DNA of 64,000 bases from UBA7657 sp049652985 (GCA_049652985.1 JBASFK010000001.1:62001-126000), one strand, 5' to 3'. Positions 42,603-51,132 are shown, counted from the first letter of the stretch. Numbers and translations: made by a program. Notes: generated by a model from the letters alone, not told the origin.

Positions 42603-42635
42603 CTTTTTTTCAACGCCTCGCGCGTTGCAAAAAAG
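42603..42635. repeat. inverted repeat just after ychF
   Basis: CAACGC (42611-42616) and GCGTTG (42622-42627) pair around CTCGC, extended by six T-A pairs and a C-G pair outside one mismatch. It begins 4 bases past the ychF stop. Since no T-run follows the stem on the ychF strand, it is not a standard terminator. Confidence 0.55.
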
Positions 42636-42638
42636 CCT

Positions 42639-43739
42639 TTAAACATTGAACCGGAACAGGATCACGTCACCGTCCGCAACCGGGTATTCTTTACCCTCCT
42701 GTCGCATCTTGCCGGCATCTTTCGCGCCCTGCTCGCCCTTCAGCGCGACAAAATCCGAAAACGAAATCACTTCCGCGCGTATGAATCCCTTTTGAAAATC
42801 GGTGTGAATCGCTCCTGCCGCCTCCGGCGCCTTCGCGCCAACGCGCACAGTCCATGCCCGCGCTTCTTTCGGGCCCGCCGTGAAATATGTCTGCAAACCT
42901 AATATTTTATAGCCTGCACGGATGATTTTATTCAGTCCGGGCTCGCTGAGCCCCAGCGAATCGAGAAATTCCTTTCTTTCCGCCGCATCGGTGAGCTGCG
43001 CAATTTCAGATTCTATCGCGGCGCAGATGATCACGGCCTCGGTGCCCTGCGCCTTCGCCATCGCCTCGACCTTTTTCGTCCACTCATTGCCCGCCGCCGC
43101 GTCATTCTCTTTCACGTTTGCGACAAATAACAAAGGTTTAGACGTGAGCAACATGAAGGACTTCATCCATGCGGCTTCATCCTCGTTCCCCGGCTTCACC
43201 GTGCGCGCCGATTTCCCGCCCTCTAATGCGGTCTTGATCTTCACCATGAAATCGAATTGCGCCTGCAGGGTTTTATCGCCCTTCGCCTTGCGCTCCATGT
43301 TCTGGACTTGCTTCTCCAGGCTCTCGAGGTCAGCCAGCATCAGTTCGGTCTCAATAATATCCGCGTCACGCAACGGGTCGACCGAATTTTCAACGTGAAC
43401 AATGTCGGAATCCTCGAAGCAGCGCAGGACATGGATAATCGCATCCGTTTCGCGGATATTCGCGAGAAACTGGTTGCCGAGCCCCTCGCCTTTGCTCGCG
43501 CCCTTCACAAGCCCCGCAATATCGACGAACTCAAGCTGCGTCGGCACGATTTTCGCGCTGCCCGCGATTTGCGCGATGCGGTCGATCCGCTCGTCCGGCA
43601 CCGCGACGCGGCCCACATTCGGCTCAATCGTGCAGAACGGGAAATTCGCCGCCTGCGCCGCCGCCGTCGCCGTCAAAGCGTTAAACAGCGTCGATTTTCC
43701 AACGTTCGGCAGACCCACGATCCCGCAATTAAAACCCAT
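42639..43739 (-). CDS. ychF: redox-regulated ATPase YchF
   Basis: YchF (OLA1 type) is a P-loop NTPase that prefers ATP and binds ribosomes. The 366-residue protein opens FNCGIVGLPNVGKSTLFNAL, with the G1 loop, has FCTIEPNVGRVAVPDER, DIAGLVKGASKGEGLGNQFL and the altered G4 region of the family, and a C-terminal TGS-like domain (AKAPEAAGAIHTDFQKGFIRAEV is represented here by TDFQKGFIRAEVI). The gene follows pth after 2 bases, a conserved pairing. Confidence 0.95.
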   Translation of the reverse strand: MGFNCGIVGLPNVGKSTLFNALTATAAAQAANFPFCTIEPNVGRVAVPDERIDRIAQIAGSAKIVPTQLEFVDIAGLVKGASKGEGLGNQFLANIRETDAIIHVLRCFEDSDIVHVENSVDPLRDADIIETELMLADLESLEKQVQNMERKAKGDKTLQAQFDFMVKIKTALEGGKSARTVKPGNEDEAAWMKSFMLLTSKPLLFVANVKENDAAAGNEWTKKVEAMAKAQGTEAVIICAAIESEIAQLTDAAERKEFLDSLGLSEPGLNKIIRAGYKILGLQTYFTAGPKEARAWTVRVGAKAPEAAGAIHTDFQKGFIRAEVISFSDFVALKGEQGAKDAGKMRQEGKEYPVADGDVILFRFNV

Positions 43740-43741
43740 TT

Positions 43742-44350
43742 CTAATTTCCTTTTGTATCCAGTGTTACTTTATTCATGAATTCCGAATCTTTCCCGTCCA
43801 GCAATTGCGGAATATGTTCCGCCACCGCTTTCAGAAAGCCCTCAAGCCAGACCTGGTCATCTGTCGCAAAATTCCCCAGCACATAATCGGCGACATCCAT
43901 TTCTTTATGTGGAGGTCGACCAACACCCAGCCGTACGCGCCAGTAATTCGTTCCCGGCAGATGCTCATCCAGTGACTTCAACCCGTTATGCCCCGCATTG
44001 CCGCCGCCTTTTTTCACACGCATCTTTCCGGGCGGCAATTCGATCTCGTCATACAGCGCGACAATGCGCTCCAGCGCGATTTTATAAAACCTCACCGCCT
44101 GCTGTACGCTTTCGCCCGACAGGTTCATGAAAGTCTGCGGCATCAGCAGGATAACTTTATGCCCCTTGATGCTGCCCTCGGCGACTAGGCCTTTATATTT
44201 CGACTTAAAGGAAGAAAATCCATAGGCTTGCGCAATTTTTTCCGCCGCCATGAAGCCGATGTTATGGCGGTTGCGCACATATTTATCGCCCGGGTTGCCG
44301 AGCCCGGCAATCAGCCACGTATCGTTTGATTTCTTTTTAAAACCAAGCAT
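43742..44350 (-). CDS. pth: peptidyl-tRNA hydrolase
   Basis: Pth frees tRNA from stalled peptidyl-tRNA. The protein (202 residues from ATG 44350) has IAGLGNPGDKYVRNRHNIGF with the catalytic His in RNRHN, VILLMPQTFMNLSGESV, YDEIELPPGKMRVKKGGGNA and GHNGLKSLDEHLP. All catalytic-site residues seem present. A GTG at 44362 would add 4 residues; neither start has a strong Shine-Dalgarno. It lies between rplY and ychF in the conserved order prs-rplY-pth-ychF. Confidence 0.95.
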   Translation of the reverse strand: MLGFKKKSNDTWLIAGLGNPGDKYVRNRHNIGFMAAEKIAQAYGFSSFKSKYKGLVAEGSIKGHKVILLMPQTFMNLSGESVQQAVRFYKIALERIVALYDEIELPPGKMRVKKGGGNAGHNGLKSLDEHLPGTNYWRVRLGVGRPPHKEMDVADYVLGNFATDDQVWLEGFLKAVAEHIPQLLDGKDSEFMNKVTLDTKGN

Positions 44351-44369
44351 TCTCTGATCCACCGGGGGG

Positions 44370-44418
44370 TTATAAATAAATTAAGCGGCAAGACGCTTTT
44401 AGCATACTTGCCGCTTAA
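44370..44418 (-). terminator. terminator after rplY
   Basis: TTAAGCGGCAAG (44381-44392) and CTTGCCGCTTAA (44407-44418) form a perfect 12-base stem with a 14-base loop, and TTTATTTAT follows on the minus strand. It lies between rplY and pth and should reduce read-through. Confidence 0.75.
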
Positions 44419-44437
44419 GATTAATCCATTAAAAGCC

Positions 44438-45166
44438 TTACTTCTTCGCTTCTTCCTTCTTTGGAGCAGCAGCGGCCTTGGCATCGCCCGCTTTCGCATC
44501 GGCAGCAGCCGGTGCGGCGCCTTCAGTACCAGCGGCAGCAGCATCAGCAGCGGCCACTTCGGCGTCAGACACAGGGGCAACAATGACTTCTTCAACAAAC
44601 TGTTTCGGCGCCTGCAGCGTCGCAATCACGTAATTGCGGCTACGGTCGGCCGGAACGGCATCGCCCAGCTTGCCTTCGTTAATACGAACGGCGTCACCGA
44701 TTTTCTTGCCTGTCAGGTCGAATACGATCTCTTCCGGAATGTTCATCGCCGAACAAAGCAGTTCAGCTTCGTGACGCACGACGTTCAGAACGCCTTTGTC
44801 GGCGGTCAGGCCCGGAGACTGGTCTTCGTTGATGAAGTGCACAGGCACTTTAACGGCGATCTTCGTCTTGGCGGTCACGCGCAGGAAATCGATATGCTCG
44901 ACACGGTCCGTAACCGGGTGTATCTGCACGTCGCGGGCCAGCACCAGGTGCTTGGCGCCGTCGAGTTCGAGGTCGCAAATGGTCGTGAACATATGACCTT
45001 TATTGAACTCCATGTTGGTCTCTTTCGAGGTCAGGGAGATTTTCACAGGGGCCTTGGCGTCGCCATAGACGACGGCAGGAACTTTGTTCTCGCGGCGAAG
45101 ACTGCGTGCAACCCCTTTACCGGCACGGTCCCGTGATTCCGCTTTCAAAGCGTAGTTATTGGACAT
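44438..45166 (-). CDS. rplY: 50S ribosomal protein L25/general stress protein Ctc
   Basis: L25 binds 5S rRNA in the large subunit. From ATG 45166 (AAGGA upstream) the 242-residue long-form protein has the L25 N-terminal domain (MSNNYALKAESRDRAGKGVA, RRENKVPAVVYGD, VQIHPVTDRVEHIDFLRV) and the TL5-type C-terminal domain (VPVHFINEDQSPGLTADKGV, IPEEIVFDLTGKKIGDAVRI). The last 45 or so residues are a tail rich in A, D and K that is not part of the fold. An in-frame extension to 45241 has no ribosome-binding site. The gene lies between prs and pth. Confidence 0.95.
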   Translation of the reverse strand: MSNNYALKAESRDRAGKGVARSLRRENKVPAVVYGDAKAPVKISLTSKETNMEFNKGHMFTTICDLELDGAKHLVLARDVQIHPVTDRVEHIDFLRVTAKTKIAVKVPVHFINEDQSPGLTADKGVLNVVRHEAELLCSAMNIPEEIVFDLTGKKIGDAVRINEGKLGDAVPADRSRNYVIATLQAPKQFVEEVIVAPVSDAEVAAADAAAAGTEGAAPAAADAKAGDAKAAAAPKKEEAKK

Positions 45167-45305
45167 GGTATTTTCCTTCAATGTTAAGCCGCCAGCCTCC
45201 AGGGGTGCCGTACGGCGTTTCGATGGCGCTTTATAGACCAAAAAGGGGGTTCATGGGCAAGGAAAATGCGCACTTTCTCATCTGAGATGGTATTATTTTA
45301 CATAA

Positions 45306-45422
45306 ATCAATTAAATTTGGGTGATCCACTAGGCAGCCTAGGCGAGGCGCGCGGAGCGTATTTAAAATACGTGAGCACGCCGAGACCAAAGGATAACGAC
45401 GTGGTCGGCCAAATTTAATGAT
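45306..45422. repeat. palindromic element of about 110 bases between prs and rplY
   Basis: Outer arms TTAAATTTGG (45311-45320) and CCAAATTTAA (45409-45418) are exact inverted copies. Inside lie the bulged pair GATCCAC/GTGGTC, a hairpin CTAGGC-A-GCCTAG (45329-45341) and a second hairpin CGTATTT-A-AAATACG (45357-45371) flanked by GC-rich complementary sequence. The element starts 1-4 bases after the prs stop. It codes for no likely protein. It may be a dispersed palindromic repeat or a structured RNA; only one copy is in this window. Confidence 0.75.
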
Positions 45423-46355
45423 TTAGCGGAAGAGTTCTGAAATCGACTCTTCTTCGCACGTCCGGCGAATAGCCTCGCCCATCAGGTGCGCGACGCTGAG
45501 TTGCTGGATATTATGGGCCACCCGCACGGCCTCGGTCGCCTGGATCGTATCGGCAATCACCATGCTCTGCAGCGGCGACGATGAAATCCGCGCCACCGCC
45601 CCGCCCGACAACACGCCATGCACGACATAGGCATGAACTTCCTTCGCCCCGTGATCCTTAAGCGCAACGGCAGCGTTACAGAGGGTGCCGCCTGAATCCA
45701 CGATATCGTCCACGAGAATGCAAACGCGGCCATCGACCTCGCCGATCACGTGCATGACGTCCGACACGCCCGCTTTCTCGCGGCGCTTGTCGATGATCGC
45801 CAGGTCGGCATTGAGCCTTTTCGCAAAAGCCCGCGCACGAACCACACCGCCGACATCGGGAGAAACAATACAAAGCCTCTCACCGGTAAATTTCTTCTCG
45901 ATCTGCGGCACGAACACCGGTGCAATGATCAAATTATCGACAGGCATGTCAAAGAAACCCTGGATCTGCCCGGCATGAAGCTCCATCGCCAGCACCCTGT
46001 CGGCTCCGGCCGCGGTAATCAAGTCGGCCACCAGCTTGGCGGTGATAGGCGTGCGCCCGCCCGTTTTGCGGTCCTGCCGCGCGTAGCCGTAATAGGGAAT
46101 GACGGCGGTAATACGCCGCGCCGATCCGCGCTTCAGCGCGTCGATGGCAATCAGTAATTCCATGAGATTGTCGTTGGCCGGGTACGACGTCGACTGGATG
46201 AAGAAAACATCCTGCCCGCGCACGTTCTCCATGATCTCGACGAACACTTCCATGTCCGAGAAACGCTTGATGCTGGCTTGTGTCAGGGGAACGTTCAGAT
46301 AGGCCGAAATCGCTTCAGCGAGAGGTTTATTCGAGTTACCGGCGATCAGCTTCAT
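45423..46355 (-). CDS. prs: ribose-phosphate pyrophosphokinase
   Basis: Prs makes PRPP from ribose 5-phosphate and ATP for nucleotide, histidine and tryptophan synthesis. The 310-residue protein has the expected MKLIAGNSNKPLAEAISAYL start, ATP-binding FSDMEVFVEIMENVRGQDVF, YYGYARQDRKTGGRTPITAK, the flexible loop, and the PRPP-binding motif VDDIVDSGGTLCNAA. It is complete, and the gene order with rplY, pth and ychF is the common one. Confidence 0.97.
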   Translation of the reverse strand: MKLIAGNSNKPLAEAISAYLNVPLTQASIKRFSDMEVFVEIMENVRGQDVFFIQSTSYPANDNLMELLIAIDALKRGSARRITAVIPYYGYARQDRKTGGRTPITAKLVADLITAAGADRVLAMELHAGQIQGFFDMPVDNLIIAPVFVPQIEKKFTGERLCIVSPDVGGVVRARAFAKRLNADLAIIDKRREKAGVSDVMHVIGEVDGRVCILVDDIVDSGGTLCNAAVALKDHGAKEVHAYVVHGVLSGGAVARISSSPLQSMVIADTIQATEAVRVAHNIQQLSVAHLMGEAIRRTCEEESISELFR

Positions 46356-46404
46356 GGCGCTGTTTTAGGCGAAAACCGGGTTAAAATCAATGGCTTTCAA
46401 CGTC

Positions 46405-47205
46405 TTATATAATGACAATCGTGGAAATCTGCCGCCCGTAATCAGGCTCTTTCCGGTGGGTCGCCCGGCGAAAACTGTAATAATCGCGCTCATTGGCATA
46501 CGTATCGATGCCCGTAATCGCTACATTGCTCAGCCCGCAATTATAAAGCCGTGCCGCGCAATAACCCGGCAGGTCGAACAACAGCCCCCCGGTCTTGCCG
46601 CCGCTCATGAAGAACCGCTCGTTTTCCGGGTCCTCGTCCAGGAACGGCGCGATGAAATCCTGCCCCACCTCGTAAGACCGCTTGCCGATGCACGGTCCGA
46701 TCGCCGCCTTTATATCCTTCGCCTTCACGCCATATTCCTCCATGGCGTAAACAGTGGAATCCAGAATGCCGCCCAGCGCGCCCTTCCACCCCGCATGCGC
46801 CGCTCCTATGACCGGCCCTTTTTTGCCCGCTCCATAGAACAATACCGGCGCGCAATCAGCGGTCAAAATAGAAATCGCGAGGCCGGGAACATCCGTCACC
46901 TGCGCGTCCGCCTGCGGCCTGTCCTTGTGCGGCGCATTTACTTTCAGACAAACATCACCATGCACCTGGTAAAGAGAAAGAACATTCCCCGCCTCGACGC
47001 TCATCAGCGCCGCAACCGCTTCCCTGTTAGCCTTCACATGCGCGGGATCGTCCGACGAGCCCACGCCGCAATTGAGGCCAGCGTGAATCCCACCACTCAC
47101 GCCGCCCGCGCGCCCGAAAAATCCGTGACGCACGTCAGCCCCGCCAAAACCCGGCGCCTGCAAAAAAGGAATTTCAGAATCCGGCGAGATCGATCGCTCT
47201 GCCAT
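46405..47205 (-). CDS. pgeF: purine nucleoside phosphorylase/polyphenol oxidase family protein (YfiH/PgeF)
   Basis: Family members, once called multicopper laccases, include PgeF, which removes wrongly built peptidoglycan stem peptides, and FAMIN-like purine nucleoside enzymes. The 266-residue protein has HGFFGRAGGVSGG, the metal-site motifs LYQVHGDVC, ILTADCAPVLFYG and IGAAHAGWKGALGG, and IGPCIGKRSYEVG. Its first 32 bases overlap the end of the MidA-like gene upstream. Context with lgt and a peptidoglycan-rich neighbourhood fits either role; the exact activity is not decided by sequence. Confidence 0.88.
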   Translation of the reverse strand: MAERSISPDSEIPFLQAPGFGGADVRHGFFGRAGGVSGGIHAGLNCGVGSSDDPAHVKANREAVAALMSVEAGNVLSLYQVHGDVCLKVNAPHKDRPQADAQVTDVPGLAISILTADCAPVLFYGAGKKGPVIGAAHAGWKGALGGILDSTVYAMEEYGVKAKDIKAAIGPCIGKRSYEVGQDFIAPFLDEDPENERFFMSGGKTGGLLFDLPGYCAARLYNCGLSNVAITGIDTYANERDYYSFRRATHRKEPDYGRQISTIVII

Positions 47206-48205
47206 TGGTCAGCCCCATCACCTTGAACAGCCAGCCCATCTGACCGGAATCAGTCAGCCGCCGCAATGAATTTTCAATGTCTGTCTTCTGCGCCGGTGTC
47301 GCCCGCGTCTTGAGAGTTTCCGCGCGCTGGTCGATGCCAAGCGCCTTCAGGAACGCGCCCTGCTCCACCGGCCCGAACACTTTTCCGCCCGCCGCCTCAG
47401 CCGATTGCTTCACGGCATAAAAATCAACATGCGTCGTCAGGTCGGCATCGCCCACACCATCCAGCAGCGAAACATATTGATGCTTCCTGAGCGCCTGCAG
47501 CGTATCGCCAAGCCCCGGCTCTGCATGGCCGTAATCGATGATCAGCGCCGCGCCGTCCATTTTTTTCATCAGGTCCATCACGAACTGGCTGCGCACCGGG
47601 CTGATCTCGAAAATCTCGCCCTCTTCGGCCTGGACGCCCAGGTTGAACGGTAAATCTTTCGTGCCATACACGAATTTTTCGCCTTCAACCGCCACCACGC
47701 GCTCCCTCCATCCTTCACCCGTCCTGATCAACTGCCGCACAGGCAGCGCATCCAGAAATTCATTGGCGATCACGATCATCGGCTGGTCGGGCAGCGTTTC
47801 AAGATTCACATGCCATTCAGGTTTATAAATATCCAGCGCCGCCGCCTGCATCGCGCGCAGTGCCGGGCTGATCTCCAGCAGGTGCACATGCGCAGCCTCG
47901 TGAAATCCCGGCACGCTTTTCGTCGCCCGCATAATATCCGCCATCAGCGTCCCGCGCCCCGGCCCGCATTCCAGCAGCGTGAATTCCGGTGCACCCATCT
48001 GCTGCCACACATCCATGATCCATGCCGCCACCATCTCGCCGAACATCTGTGAAATTTCCGGCGCGGTGGTGAAATCACCGCGCGTGCCGAACGGGTCACC
48101 CTTCATGTAATAGCCGTGCGCCGGGTGCCCGAGCGCGAGTCCCATAAATTCCGCAACATCGATCGGCCCCTTGTCACGGATAATGTTTTTAAGAATTTCA
48201 TCCAT
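47174..48205 (-). CDS. NDUFAF7/MidA-type SAM-dependent methyltransferase
   Basis: The family (COG1565) includes mitochondrial NDUFAF7, which methylates an arginine of complex I subunit NDUFS2. The 343-residue protein has FMGLALGHPAHGYYMKGDPF, DFTTAPEISQMFGEMVAAWI, the SAM-binding ECGPGRGTLMADIMR and the downstream NEFLDALPVRQL and LIIDYGHAEPGLGDTLQALR motifs. It overlaps lgt by 8 bases and pgeF by 32, so the three are one unit lgt-midA-pgeF, an order common in alphaproteobacteria. A role in complex I assembly is inferred from the eukaryotic relative. Confidence 0.9.
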   Translation of the reverse strand: MDEILKNIIRDKGPIDVAEFMGLALGHPAHGYYMKGDPFGTRGDFTTAPEISQMFGEMVAAWIMDVWQQMGAPEFTLLECGPGRGTLMADIMRATKSVPGFHEAAHVHLLEISPALRAMQAAALDIYKPEWHVNLETLPDQPMIVIANEFLDALPVRQLIRTGEGWRERVVAVEGEKFVYGTKDLPFNLGVQAEEGEIFEISPVRSQFVMDLMKKMDGAALIIDYGHAEPGLGDTLQALRKHQYVSLLDGVGDADLTTHVDFYAVKQSAEAAGGKVFGPVEQGAFLKALGIDQRAETLKTRATPAQKTDIENSLRRLTDSGQMGWLFKVMGLTNGRAIDLAGF

Positions 48206-48998
48206 CCGACTTAACCTTCAGCGCATAAACAAAAATAAATATCCCCGCCGCGATCACCGGCACGCTCAGCATCTGCCCCATCGATACATGCTGGAAAATA
48301 AATCCGATCTGTTCGTCCGGCTGGCGCCACAACTCGCCAATGCTCCGGAACATGCCGTAACCCGCCAGGAACACACCCGACAAAATCCCCGGTCGTTCGC
48401 GCACCCATTTCACATGCAAAAGCGCCAGCAGAATAAGAAACAGCGCCAGCCCCTCCAGCCCCGCCTGGTAAAGCTGGCTCGGGTGGCGCGGCAATTCTCC
48501 GCCATTCGGGAAAACAACGCCCCACGGCACATCCGTCACGCGGCCATAAAGCTCGCCATTGATGAAATTCGTGATCCGCCCGAGAAAAATCCCGAGCGGC
48601 GCCGCGCAGCCGAAAATATCCGCCAGCCTGAAGAACGGGATCTTCTTGATCCGCGTATAAAGAATGAGAACGGTAATGACGCCCGCGATCCCGCCATGGA
48701 ACGACATGCCGCCGTGCCAGACCTTGAAAATCTCCAGCGGCTGGCTGAAATAAAACGCCGTCTGGTAAAACAGGATATAACCCAGCCGCCCGCCGAGAAT
48801 GACCCCCGCAATCGCCCATGGAATAAAATCGTCTATGTCGTCTTTATTGGGCCGCTTCTCAGGATTGAGCCTGGTTATATAGATGCCATACCACCACCCG
48901 AACAAGAACGCGGCCAGGTACGCCAGCGCGTACCAGCGGATCTCAAGCGGCCCGAGCGCAACCGCCACGGGATCAATATCGGGGAACTTCAAGGCCAT
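48198..48998 (-). CDS. lgt: prolipoprotein diacylglyceryl transferase
   Basis: Lgt adds diacylglycerol to the lipobox cysteine, the first step of lipoprotein maturation in the inner membrane. The 266-residue protein has seven predicted membrane segments, the YALAYLAAFLFGWWYG region, HGGMSFHGGIAGVI and the signature GRITNFINGELYGRVTD, then GELPRHPSQLYQAGLEG. It would act on the lipoproteins encoded at 27429 and 28391. It is the first gene of lgt-midA-pgeF. Confidence 0.97.
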   Translation of the reverse strand: MALKFPDIDPVAVALGPLEIRWYALAYLAAFLFGWWYGIYITRLNPEKRPNKDDIDDFIPWAIAGVILGGRLGYILFYQTAFYFSQPLEIFKVWHGGMSFHGGIAGVITVLILYTRIKKIPFFRLADIFGCAAPLGIFLGRITNFINGELYGRVTDVPWGVVFPNGGELPRHPSQLYQAGLEGLALFLILLALLHVKWVRERPGILSGVFLAGYGMFRSIGELWRQPDEQIGFIFQHVSMGQMLSVPVIAAGIFIFVYALKVKSDG

Positions 48999-49074
48999 AA
49001 AGACGTTTACCGCTATAAAGGATGAAAGTCGATAAACGCATTAAATATCCACAGCTATCTTTTGTAAAGAACTG

Positions 49075-49104
49075 TTGAACTGAACCCCGAATCCGGTGTA
49101 AAAA
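49075..49104 (+). promoter_or_regulatory. candidate promoter before ubiK
   Basis: TTGAAC (49075-49080), 18 bases, TAAAAA (49099-49104), in the 148-base gap between the divergent lgt and ubiK starts. Confidence 0.35.
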
Positions 49105-49146
49105 AACGCCCAATCACCGAAGATTCACCACGCATGGGCATGGGTA

Positions 49147-49431
49147 ATGCAAGCCAGGGAAAAAATACTCGATGATGTGGCCCGCGTCGCGGGAGGCGCC
49201 ATCAGCGCTTTCGGCACGATCCGCCGCCAGGTGAAGGACGAAGTCCGCGCCCGCATCGACGAGCTTGCCCAGAGACTCGACCTCGTCCCCCGCGAAGATT
49301 TCGAACGCGTCGAACTCATGATGTTCAAGGCGCGCGAAGAACAGGCAAATCTCGCAAAACGCCTCGAAGCCCTCGAAGCAAAACTCGCCGGTCCGAAAAA
49401 CAAATCCAAACCGAAGGCGAAGCGGAAATGA
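49147..49431 (+). CDS. ubiK: UbiK family accessory factor (BMFP)
   Basis: UbiK helps the ubiquinone synthesis complex under aerobic conditions. The 94-residue protein is mainly helical: KILDDVARVAGGAISAFGTI, VKDEVRARIDELAQRLDLVP and the coiled-coil end REEQANLAKRLEALEAKLAG, the standard layout of this family, followed by a lysine-rich tail. Its end overlaps the YbjN-type gene by 4 bases. ubiE, another ubiquinone gene, lies at 60 kb. ATG 49147 has only a weak ribosome-binding site. Confidence 0.88.
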   Translation: MQAREKILDDVARVAGGAISAFGTIRRQVKDEVRARIDELAQRLDLVPREDFERVELMMFKAREEQANLAKRLEALEAKLAGPKNKSKPKAKRK

Positions 49432-49934
49432 GCACCGAACTCGACCTGCATGACGAAATTGTCATCAACCCGCTCGACAGCGTCGAGGAATTCCTGTCTT
49501 CCAATAACTGGGCTTTCAACCGCATGAATCCCGATGAACTCGTGGTCCAGGTCGCCGGCAAAACCGGCTCCTACCGCCTGTTCTTCCTCTGGCACGAAAA
49601 CATGAGCGCGCTGCAGTTCTGCTGCCAGTATGATTTGATTATTCCAGCCGCCAACCGCGACGCCGCCTGCCGCGCGCTTGTAAACCTGAACGAAAGCCTC
49701 TGGATGGGCCATTTCGATATCCCGCAGCTGAGCAATATTCCGAGCTTCCGCCAGACCTGCCTGTTCCGCGGCGCGAGCAAGAGCGACTCCGCCGAACATA
49801 TCGAGGATCTCGTCGACATCTCCCTCGCCCAGTGCGAGCGTTACTACCCGCTGTTCCAGTTCCTCGCGCGCACCGCGCAAATCGACGAGCAGAATCTTTC
49901 ACTCGCCGTCATGGAAACGGTCGGGGAGTCCTGA
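49428..49934 (+). CDS. YbjN domain protein
   Basis: A 168-residue protein of the YbjN family: NPLDSVEEFLSSNNWAFNRM, ELVVQVAGKTGSYRLFFLWH, LQFCCQYDLIIPAANRDAAC and LNESLWMGHFDIPQ. In alphaproteobacteria it regularly lies between ubiK and proC, as here. E. coli YbjN affects motility and stress responses when its level is changed, but the biochemical role is unknown; the fold resembles type III secretion chaperones. It starts with an ATGA overlap and ends 5 bases before proC. Confidence 0.88.
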   Translation: MSTELDLHDEIVINPLDSVEEFLSSNNWAFNRMNPDELVVQVAGKTGSYRLFFLWHENMSALQFCCQYDLIIPAANRDAACRALVNLNESLWMGHFDIPQLSNIPSFRQTCLFRGASKSDSAEHIEDLVDISLAQCERYYPLFQFLARTAQIDEQNLSLAVMETVGES

Positions 49935-49939
49935 CCGCG

Positions 49940-50731
49940 ATGGGCAGCCGCATTGCCCTCATTGGCTGCGGTAAAATGGGCCATGCCTTGCTGAACGGCT
50001 GGATCAACTCGAAAATCAAAGCGTCTTATATTGTCGTCGAGCCTTCAGGCGTGAAAAAGCCGCCGAATGGCGTGCGCGTCCTCAAAAAACCCGGCAAGGA
50101 ATTAAAAAACTGCGAAATCATCATCCTCGCCGTCAAACCGCAGGTCATGAATGACGTCTGCAAATCTCTGAAACCTTTTGTGGCGAAAAACGCGCTCATC
50201 CTCTCCATCGCCGCCGGGCGCACAATCAAAAGCTTCGAAAAATCTTTCGGCAGCAAACAACCCATCGTCCGTGCGATGCCAAACCTCCCCGCCTCGATCG
50301 GCAAGGGCATGACAGTCGCCGTCGCCAATAAAAATGCCGCTGCGGCGCAGAAAAAAATCGCCGGGAAGCTTCTCGCCGCCGCGGGCGTGGTCGAATGGAT
50401 CAAAGACGAAAAACTCATGGACGCGGTGACGGCCGTTTCCGGCTCCGGCCCGGCCTACCTGTTCCTGCTGATCGAAACCCTCGCAAAAGCCGCGCAAAAA
50501 GCAGGCCTCAATAAAAACCTCGCCACGACTCTCGCGCGGCAGACCGTCATCGGCAGCGCCGCCCTCGCCGAAACCGACAAAACCGATGCCGCCACTTTGC
50601 GCAAAAACGTCACCTCGCCGGGCGGCACGACAGCCGCTGCGTTGGAAATTCTCATGAACGGGGAAATGCAGAAAATTTTCGACCACGCGATTGCGGCGGC
50701 AAAAAAACGCTCGAAGCAACTCAGTTCTTAA
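49940..50731 (+). CDS. proC: pyrroline-5-carboxylate reductase
   Basis: ProC makes proline from pyrroline-5-carboxylate with NAD(P)H. From ATG 49940 the 263-residue protein has IALIGCGKMGHALLNGWI, IILAVKPQVMNDV, SIAAGRTIKSFEK, VRAMPNLPASIGKGMT and the signature VSGSGPAYLFLLIETLA. The in-frame region upstream overlaps the YbjN gene and is not part of it. The gene overlaps the end of the convergent MucR-like gene by 4 bases. Confidence 0.95.
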   Translation: MGSRIALIGCGKMGHALLNGWINSKIKASYIVVEPSGVKKPPNGVRVLKKPGKELKNCEIIILAVKPQVMNDVCKSLKPFVAKNALILSIAAGRTIKSFEKSFGSKQPIVRAMPNLPASIGKGMTVAVANKNAAAAQKKIAGKLLAAAGVVEWIKDEKLMDAVTAVSGSGPAYLFLLIETLAKAAQKAGLNKNLATTLARQTVIGSAALAETDKTDAATLRKNVTSPGGTTAAALEILMNGEMQKIFDHAIAAAKKRSKQLSS

Positions 50732-51132
50732 CGGCTGCGCGTTCCCAAACCAATATCTTTTGCAAGTTTCGAACGCTGCTTCGCGTAATTCGGCGCGACC
50801 ATCGGGTAATCAGACGGCAGACCCCAGCGCTCGCGGTATTGCTCCGGCGTCATGTTGTACGCCGTCTTGAGGTAGCGCTTGAGCATCTTCAGCTTCTTGC
50901 CGTCTTCCAAGCACACGATGTAATCCGGGTTTACCGATTTCTTGATCGGCACGGCGGGCTGCGGCCGGTCGGCCATCATGCCGCCCTCGGCGTTGACGTT
51001 CGACAGCGTCTTGAACACCTGTTCAATAAGACTGGGGATCTCGCCCGCGGCGGTCGAATTGTTCGACAGATAGGCCGACACAATTTCCGTGGTCAGGGCA
51101 AGTATATCATCGCGGCTTGGCTGATCGGTCAT
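50728..51132 (-). CDS. MucR/Ros-family regulator without the usual zinc ligands
   Basis: From ATG 51132 (AGGGAC upstream) the 134-residue protein is a clear MucR/Ros relative: TTEIVSAYLSNNSTAAGEIP in the oligomerisation half, then YIVCLEDGKKLKMLKRYLKT and MTPEQYRERWGLPSDYPMVA. In Ros and MucR the finger uses cysteine and two histidines in KRHLxTHH; here that segment is KRYLKTAYN, so only Cys74 remains. Zinc-free members of the family are known in Mesorhizobium. MucR proteins silence genes for surface polysaccharide, motility and cell cycle; target genes here are unknown. Confidence 0.9.
   Translation of the reverse strand: MTDQPSRDDILALTTEIVSAYLSNNSTAAGEIPSLIEQVFKTLSNVNAEGGMMADRPQPAVPIKKSVNPDYIVCLEDGKKLKMLKRYLKTAYNMTPEQYRERWGLPSDYPMVAPNYAKQRSKLAKDIGLGTRSR

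Noticed and set aside
48171..49025. 284-codon frame on the plus strand
   Set aside because: It is antisense to lgt and rich in arginine, as expected of a shadow in GC-rich DNA.
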